Source: Opitutales bacterium (lineage in GTDB: Bacteria > Verrucomicrobiota > Verrucomicrobiia > Opitutales > Oceanipulchritudinaceae). Taken from it: a stretch of 39,055 nt of DNA. The stretch lies in the NCBI GenBank assembly GCA_020831585.1, contig JAFIGE010000035.1, forward strand, positions 1 to 39,055, in the 5' to 3' direction. Below are positions 34,024-39,055 of the stretch, piece by piece. Numbering within the stretch: the first letter of the stretch is position 1; every line of letters starts with the position of its first letter. The position numbers were made by a program, and so were the translations under genes. The notes under the pieces are model-generated. The model was not told where the DNA came from. It did not search any database and was given only the letters and a program-made list of their open reading frames with translations.

Positions 34024-34442
34024 AAGGGCACGCCCAACGATGGATCCTCTGTGCCCTTCTTCCCCTCTTCGCGGCGGGCGCGGAGCCACCGCCCCCGCCC
34101 ACCTTTCAGACCCTTCGGGCAAACGAAAACTACGATCATCTCCGTCCGGTCGAACCGCTCCTCGCCTGGCAACGGGCGAAAATGATCGGCCTGACCACCG
34201 ACCGCCTCACCTACCTGAGTGTCGGCGCGGATTTGCGGATGCGGGCCGAGCGCACCCGACACCCCGCCTTCGGGGACAGCCCGACCGACAACGTCCTCCT
34301 CACCGCCCGCCGCCTCCGCAGCCAGACCGACACCCTCCACCTCCAGGCCCGCACCGAAGTCTTCGCCCAAGCCATCCGCTACGAAAGGGCGATTGGGCAG
34401 ACGTTTATTCCCTATCCATTTTCAGCCAGCACAGCGCCTTAA
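34020..34442 (+). pseudogene. In-frame chimera: alginate-export N-terminus joined to NodT tail
   Basis: 140 residues. It opens with a signal peptide (MKGHAQRWILCALLPLFAAG) and a segment like the start of alginate-export porins (FQTLRANENYDHLRP ... DRLTYLSVGADLRMRAE). After about residue 90 it becomes the end of the efflux lipoprotein: LLTARRLRSQTDTL. Bases 34295-34385 match 6818-6908 without gaps in 85 of 91 positions and in the same reading frame, followed by 19 unrelated codons. A beta-barrel porin needs about 400 residues, so this product cannot be a working pore. It is a recombination product at the edge of the variable region. Confidence 0.75.
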
Positions 34443-34485
34443 CCGCAGTCCCTCCACGCTACTCTTCGACGCATCAAGCAAACTC

Positions 34486-35169
34486 TCACTGGAGACTCGC
34501 GATTAAGTGGTGGCAGATAAAAGTGTGCGACCTTCCATGTTGGAGCCCCGCTACTGATCGAGTGTGGTTGCTCACTTTGTGCTGGCGACTGGCAAACAGC
34601 GGGAAGTCCGCCAGCGTTGTTCCAAGGGACGAATGGATAGCCGCCAATGTGTCACAGACCTCTCCCATGACCAAGTAACCAAGGAGCGCGGCTTGGGTTG
34701 AAAAAGGGGCTCCGACACCCGTGAGATATTTCTGTCTGAGGTCGCCAAGGTATCGTTGCACATCATTGGGACGCGTCAGTACTTTTGCTTCCACCGGCCA
34801 GCGGAGCCGGGGATCGTTCACATTCTCGAAACCGATGTCATACGATGGAGGCATTGCGGACGGACTGGCGATGCTGCCAGGCTCCCATGCTTCGTGTTTG
34901 GGTAAAAAGGCTTCAAAGCCGGTTCGCTTCGCTCTCCAAAGCAGGGTGATCGCGCTGGCGTGTGCGTCCGTGAGAGTTCGCTCCAATTGATGAAGAGGCT
35001 GGGTGAAATCCACTTTGCTTAGAATCCTTCCTTTCATCTGGTCGAAACCTTCCCAGACGAGTGTCAGGATTTCCTCCACCACGGCATCAGACCAAGCTTC
35101 AACAATGGCATTCCATTCGGGTGCGTTGGGAAACGCGTGGTCGAAAATGGTGGTGATCCGGCGGCTCAT
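34486..35169 (-). CDS. Small putative PD-(D/E)XK nuclease paired with methyltransferase
   Basis: A 227-residue protein coupled by ATGA to the methyltransferase gene upstream of it on the minus strand. Near residues 110-130 it reads PSYDIGFENVNDPRLRWPVEAKVLT: an Asp followed about 16-18 residues later by Glu-x-Lys, as in the PD-(D/E)XK fold. A helix with DVQRYLGDLRQKYLTG follows. The last 30 residues are basic and His-rich. I infer it is the cleaving or accessory subunit of the methyltransferase. The motif is short, so it could be a different accessory protein. Confidence 0.68.
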   Translation of the reverse strand: MSRRITTIFDHAFPNAPEWNAIVEAWSDAVVEEILTLVWEGFDQMKGRILSKVDFTQPLHQLERTLTDAHASAITLLWRAKRTGFEAFLPKHEAWEPGSIASPSAMPPSYDIGFENVNDPRLRWPVEAKVLTRPNDVQRYLGDLRQKYLTGVGAPFSTQAALLGYLVMGEVCDTLAAIHSSLGTTLADFPLFASRQHKVSNHTRSVAGLQHGRSHTFICHHLIASLQ

Positions 35170-38100
35170 GTTTTTGTCCTGCGGGTTGCGCCCGCCGCCT
35201 GAATCGTCAACGCCAACTCATCGGCATCACGCAGGGCTTGTGAGCGGGTCCAATACCGGCGCTGGTCGGGCTTGAGCATGAGGACGGTGGGCACCTTGGT
35301 GCCGTCTTCAGCTTCGTGGGTGATGAACAGGCGGGCCACACGCTGGAAGCCGATGCCTGCGGAGATCGACTCGCCGGCCCGGGAACGAATGCCCAGACGC
35401 TCCTTGAAGAATCTGGCCATCTCTTTACTCAGGTCTTTGGAATTCAGGACTTCGTGTTTGATCCGCTGGCGCTGATTCGGCCATTCGAGGTGGATGGCCA
35501 CCATTCGCAGCGGCAGCAGCGATGTTCCGGCTTCCTCTTCGAAGATGGAAACGCGGACGGCTTTGCTCTTTCCGAAAGTGGCCCGCAAGGACTTGATAAT
35601 GAAGTCCGCATATTCGTGTAGTTCGCCCGCGGAATCATCATCGCGCGCTCGCTTCGTGCGGCTCCTGCCAGGCTTCTCATGCCCTTGCTTCCCGCCATCG
35701 CGATACACGACATCCAGCAAATCGGCGACCAGCGCGGACTCGGCCTCAGTAAGCGAGAACGCCTTCTCCACGACCTCATCCACTTGCGCGAGGGACAAGC
35801 CTTCCAGCGGGGGAATCCGATCGACCGGAGGTAATGGAATGTCGAGAATGTCCCCGCTCAATGCTTCGGCGCGGTTGGCAACGAGTCGGCTGCTGGAGAG
35901 TAGTCCGAAGTAGGTCGCAAGGCGGCTGTTGAGAGCCAAACACGCGCTCCTAAGCCAGCCATCGCCATCTTTGAATTGGTGAACGGTGAGGTAGCTCTGG
36001 GTGGCGATAACCCCTTCCCCATCTTCGGGAGCTTGAACCAGTGCCGCACGAAATCGGCCGGTTTCCTTGATCACCGTTTGCTTGATCAAAAGCTGTGGAA
36101 TTGCGAAGGCATCAAAGTTAGTTGAGTCGCGTTCATGAATTTTTAGATTCGTGTTTGGCGGCAATGCCTCACCATTCAAGAGCAGACTCGTTTGCGGCGG
36201 GAAGTTCGGAGACTCGAGTATCTTTCGATCTTTGATTTGCCGTTCATCTCGTTGCTTCGTTTTCCCCCTGATGATGCCTTCCCGAGTAATCAAACATTGA
36301 CCAGTGAGCGAAGAGGAAGGCGCTTTTGCCACCAATTTTCCCAGTGTCGTTTCGTCCCGCAGGCGCTTCACCAACCTCCAATCCCTTCGCCCGCCGACAA
36401 GCAGCGCCGACCAGATAATCGGATCGTCGACGGCTTCGGCGTGTGTCAGCGTGTGAACATCCTGGGGATCGATGGCGATCAGGGAATCGTCTTCTCCATT
36501 TCCTTGTGGCTTGGGGCAGATGTAAGTGAAGGCGGTATCGCCGGAGCATGGCGTTGGGCGCAGGGTCATCAGGCACGCTCGGGCCGAGATACCCGGAAAC
36601 AAATAAGCACGCAGATGTGTAAAGCTCACAACCTCCTCAATCGTGCAAGAGCCAAACAGCTTGCGGCGATAGTCGAGTGTTGGACCGGTGCTGCGGTGAT
36701 ACAACAAGGGCATTGCCGGAAGGATGAGGGAAATCGTTCCTGCGGGTTTGCACAGTGACGCGGCTTTGGAGAGGAACAGCGGGCCGACGTTCCTGTCGGC
36801 GACTGGCCAGCCGTGCTTTTCCGCCCATCGAACTGCAAGCGCATCTTCCTCCAGCCCACCACTTTTCCAAGGTGCGTTCCCAACTATGAGGTCCCACCGT
36901 GCTGAATCCGTTTCCGTGCGAAAACCGCTCTGCTCCTCACTGAAGAAGTCGCTGCCGATCAGGCGATGACCCCGCAGCGGGGGAAACAGGGTGCTCTTCC
37001 AATACTGGCGCGGATCGATCTCATCGCACATGGCGAGACACAGACTGAATGCAGCCACCCTTACGGCTTCGGTGTTCCGATCCACGCCCATCAATTGGTT
37101 CAGGATGGCCCGAAGGTCGTCGGCTTTGGGATCGACTCCGGGATGGGCATTGCGCCAGCGTTGCACCAGGCGTTGAAATGATTTCACCAGGAAAATGCCG
37201 GAACCGCAGCAGGGATCGAGGATGCGGAGTTTCCATTCCGTGCCTCCCCATGGGAGCACGCCATCCAGGACGAAATCGACGAGGTGCGATGGCGTGTAGT
37301 AGGCACTGGTTTCCTTTTGGCTCTTCTCGCCCAGAAACTCCTCGTAAACACTGCTGATGAACTCCAGTGGCAGCGCATCGAATGAATACTCGGGCCAGAG
37401 CGATGTCTGCCCGGAGCCGAGATCGATTTCACCACTGATGAAGTCGGCAAGGATGTCGAGTTGATCCTGAGAGACGGCGTCTTTTTCCTGCTCCCATTCT
37501 TTTTTGCGTTCCGCTTCCGTGGTCCCCTTTCCCGTGAAAAGGTCGCCATTGAACTTGGCATTGAGCCATTGAAAAAGCGCGTAGGTCTCCGACTTGTCGC
37601 GCAGGATGGACTGAAGCGCCGAATCGTGAGGATATGCTTTCTTGAGCGATCCACCGAACCGTCCTTCGAGCACCCGCTGAGTGATGGCGGGCTTCCCCTC
37701 GCTGTCACGCCGTTGAAAAAGGAACTGGGTGAAGATCAACCGGGCCAACAAGCTGTGGCAGACTTCCATTTCCATGCCCGTGGCAAGGAGTTTGGCGCGA
37801 ACGGCACGAAGGTTTCCCACCAGCTTGGCATCCGCACGCTCCTCTTTGCGGAACTTCGAGGGGCGTTCCTTTACGAAATCACCACTGACTAGGTTCACCC
37901 AATGAAGCACCTGAGCGGCGTCGCTCTGAAGCAAATTTGAGCGCTTTTCGCCTTCGGCCAATGACAATGGTGCCATGGCCCGGAGCGCATCGAGCTTGCG
38001 CTGGGTTTTGCCCTTCTTCGGAGCCAGAGCGCAGGTCCAAGCCTGGACGCGATGCGGTTCAAGAGTGATCAGCAGGGAAGCCCGCGTGAAGTTCCAGGCA

Positions 38101-38453
38101 AGGCGCTGCGCTTCGCGTAGCACATCGTCTCCGACGGCTTGATGAAACTGACAGACAATCGCGATAGGGAACTCCGAGCTATCGACATCGGGGTTGGAGG
38201 TGAGGATGCCCGTCTCGACATCGAGACCGTTTCCGAACTCCGCAAGCGCGGCACCGATCTTTTTTCGGACCTGTCCGGCATAGTGCTCCTGGCCTCCGCC
38301 TTTCGGCGAGGTCACTCGCTCGGCGGAGGGCCAGCCGAGTTGATTGGAGAAATCATCGAGCCACATCGAGGCGAGGGTTTGGTTTAGCAAGTCAAGGAAA
38401 ATCGAAGGAGGAAACGTTTTACGAACGCGTTCAATACGATATAGTCGGAACAA
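35166..38453 (-). CDS. Eco57I-type N6-adenine DNA methyltransferase (1095 aa)
   Basis: A 1095-residue methyltransferase of the type IIG/PglX-like group. It has a helical N-terminal region of about 350 residues, the motif X stretch KETSAYYTPSHLVDFVLDGV, motif I LRILDPCCGSGIF near 413, and catalytic motif IV WDLIVGNAPW near 523 (NAPW instead of NPPW). A target-recognition-like part follows, with LESPNFPPQTSLLLNGEALP and LPLPPVDRIPP. The start appears to be TTG at 38453; the first in-frame ATG is 29 codons further in. No nuclease motif is obvious in the N-terminus, which fits cleavage being done by the coupled 227-aa protein. It is unrelated to hsdM except in motifs. Confidence 0.87.
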   Translation of the reverse strand: MFRLYRIERVRKTFPPSIFLDLLNQTLASMWLDDFSNQLGWPSAERVTSPKGGGQEHYAGQVRKKIGAALAEFGNGLDVETGILTSNPDVDSSEFPIAIVCQFHQAVGDDVLREAQRLAWNFTRASLLITLEPHRVQAWTCALAPKKGKTQRKLDALRAMAPLSLAEGEKRSNLLQSDAAQVLHWVNLVSGDFVKERPSKFRKEERADAKLVGNLRAVRAKLLATGMEMEVCHSLLARLIFTQFLFQRRDSEGKPAITQRVLEGRFGGSLKKAYPHDSALQSILRDKSETYALFQWLNAKFNGDLFTGKGTTEAERKKEWEQEKDAVSQDQLDILADFISGEIDLGSGQTSLWPEYSFDALPLEFISSVYEEFLGEKSQKETSAYYTPSHLVDFVLDGVLPWGGTEWKLRILDPCCGSGIFLVKSFQRLVQRWRNAHPGVDPKADDLRAILNQLMGVDRNTEAVRVAAFSLCLAMCDEIDPRQYWKSTLFPPLRGHRLIGSDFFSEEQSGFRTETDSARWDLIVGNAPWKSGGLEEDALAVRWAEKHGWPVADRNVGPLFLSKAASLCKPAGTISLILPAMPLLYHRSTGPTLDYRRKLFGSCTIEEVVSFTHLRAYLFPGISARACLMTLRPTPCSGDTAFTYICPKPQGNGEDDSLIAIDPQDVHTLTHAEAVDDPIIWSALLVGGRRDWRLVKRLRDETTLGKLVAKAPSSSLTGQCLITREGIIRGKTKQRDERQIKDRKILESPNFPPQTSLLLNGEALPPNTNLKIHERDSTNFDAFAIPQLLIKQTVIKETGRFRAALVQAPEDGEGVIATQSYLTVHQFKDGDGWLRSACLALNSRLATYFGLLSSSRLVANRAEALSGDILDIPLPPVDRIPPLEGLSLAQVDEVVEKAFSLTEAESALVADLLDVVYRDGGKQGHEKPGRSRTKRARDDDSAGELHEYADFIIKSLRATFGKSKAVRVSIFEEEAGTSLLPLRMVAIHLEWPNQRQRIKHEVLNSKDLSKEMARFFKERLGIRSRAGESISAGIGFQRVARLFITHEAEDGTKVPTVLMLKPDQRRYWTRSQALRDADELALTIQAAGATRRTKT

Positions 38454-38778
38454 CGTTGGCGAGCGGTTTCGAGAATTTCCAATCCCTTAAAGTGCATTTT
38501 ATGGTGATTTGGCCACTTGGCGACACTTTTAAGGCACACAGGAAGGCCGAATGAAGATATAGGACGTTGTAATTCAACACCCTACATCGCTTACCGGGCA
38601 CGTTCGCGCCCAAGCTTACCTGAAAGGATCCGGGCAAGGCCTACCCCATCAGGGATAGGAAAACCTCTTCAAGATGAAAAACAGACAACCGGTGGATAAC
38701 TGACTAGCTTTGAGCAGTATCCAGTTAAATGAAGCCACCATCCGCAGGGAGAGAACGGTAAGCAGCGCATAGAACGAC
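38454..38778. other. Divergent intergenic region
   Basis: It separates the minus-strand methyltransferase from the plus-strand GNAT fragment and must hold the promoter of the former. An imperfect hairpin (one mismatch, loop ATCA) lies at 38640-38659. No other structure or gene was recognised. Confidence 0.4.
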
Positions 38779-39039
38779 ATGATCGAGCAACTATCTGATA
38801 AGCATCTTGATGCCGTGCAGCGGATACAGGCGGCATCCTACCCGCCCCATTCCTGCGAGGATATCCAGACCCTGCGGTTTCATTGGAAAGCGTATCCGCA
38901 ATTTTGCTTTGTGGGTTACCACCATTCACGCCCATCCGGCTACCTCCTGGCGCATCCTTGGCCACTAAGGGTTCCGCCGCCGATCAACACCCCTTCCTAT
39001 AACCCACATTCCTTAGCCCATTTCTGCGTTTTGGGTTAA
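38779..39039 (+). pseudogene. Truncated GNAT-type acetyltransferase
   Basis: 86 codons. The first 70 residues (MIEQLSDKHLDAVQRIQAAS, then FVGYHHSRPSGYLLAHPWPL and RVPPPINTP) fit the N-terminal half of a GNAT protein. The expected HDLA-strand and acetyl-CoA loop do not follow; instead the frame runs through SYNPHSLAHFCVLG to a stop. Half the fold is missing, so the product should be inactive. The window ends 16 bases later, so the 3' remainder cannot be checked. Confidence 0.6.
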
Positions 39040-39055
39040 TTTCTTTGATCGTCTC

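Noticed and set aside
35166-38453. Complete BREX system
   Set aside because: The methyltransferase is PglX-like, but no brxA, brxB, brxC, pglZ or brxL gene is visible in the window.
38640-38659. Intrinsic terminator
   Set aside because: The stem has a mismatch and no T-run follows on either strand.

Overview
The window is high-GC bacterial DNA whose genes abut or overlap, very often by ATGA, and mostly lack an obvious Shine-Dalgarno sequence. Gene style, hairpin-rich intergenic repeats, an alginate-export porin fragment and the housekeeping mix would fit Verrucomicrobiota (Opitutae-like). That placement is a tentative impression, not a demonstrated one. No rRNA, tRNA, CRISPR array, transposase or integrase was seen.

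Left flank (1-6932): two tandem copies of a 220-bp hairpin-rich element, then a TetR regulator and a complete tripartite RND efflux operon (lipoprotein adaptor, inner-membrane pump, NodT-type outer-membrane lipoprotein). Near-identical palindromes lie before the regulator and before the adaptor, which suggests one repressor controls both units. Positions 6996-10227 hold a cluster of small genes: three GNAT acetyltransferases, a DUF2306 membrane protein, and a rhodanese/YceI fusion whose rhodanese loop lacks the catalytic cysteine.

Defence island (about 10368-31999): a type I restriction-modification system spread over 21 kb. hsdM starts the run, hsdS lies 6.3 kb further on and hsdR ends it. 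Between hsdM and hsdS are a 375-aa protein, a 124-aa protein, a 30-codon ORF that looks like an hsdS 5' remnant, and a 1572-aa protein joining a sacsin/HSP90-like ATPase to an SF2 helicase. Nearly every junction is an ATGA overlap, so these look like one translationally coupled unit. An OLD-like ATPase/TOPRIM protein is coupled to the end of hsdS and a second one follows. Between the OLD genes and hsdR lie an HTH::hsdS-tail chimera, a 143-aa/degenerate-ImmA pair, an intact HTH-ImmA metallopeptidase and a DUF3800 protein.

Right flank (32293-39055): isochorismatase-like hydrolase, DoxX-like protein and pirin in one short operon, followed by a second chimera (alginate-export N-terminus joined to the last part of the NodT gene). 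On the minus strand is a second modification/restriction pair: an Eco57I-type methyltransferase and a small protein with a PD-(D/E)XK-like motif. A truncated GNAT gene ends the window.

The most interesting points are the coupled hsdM-X-Y-helicase-hsdS-OLD operon, which may be a composite defence system, and the two in-frame chimeras built from pieces of other genes in the same window. The second chimera brackets 27.4 kb with a 91-bp direct repeat.
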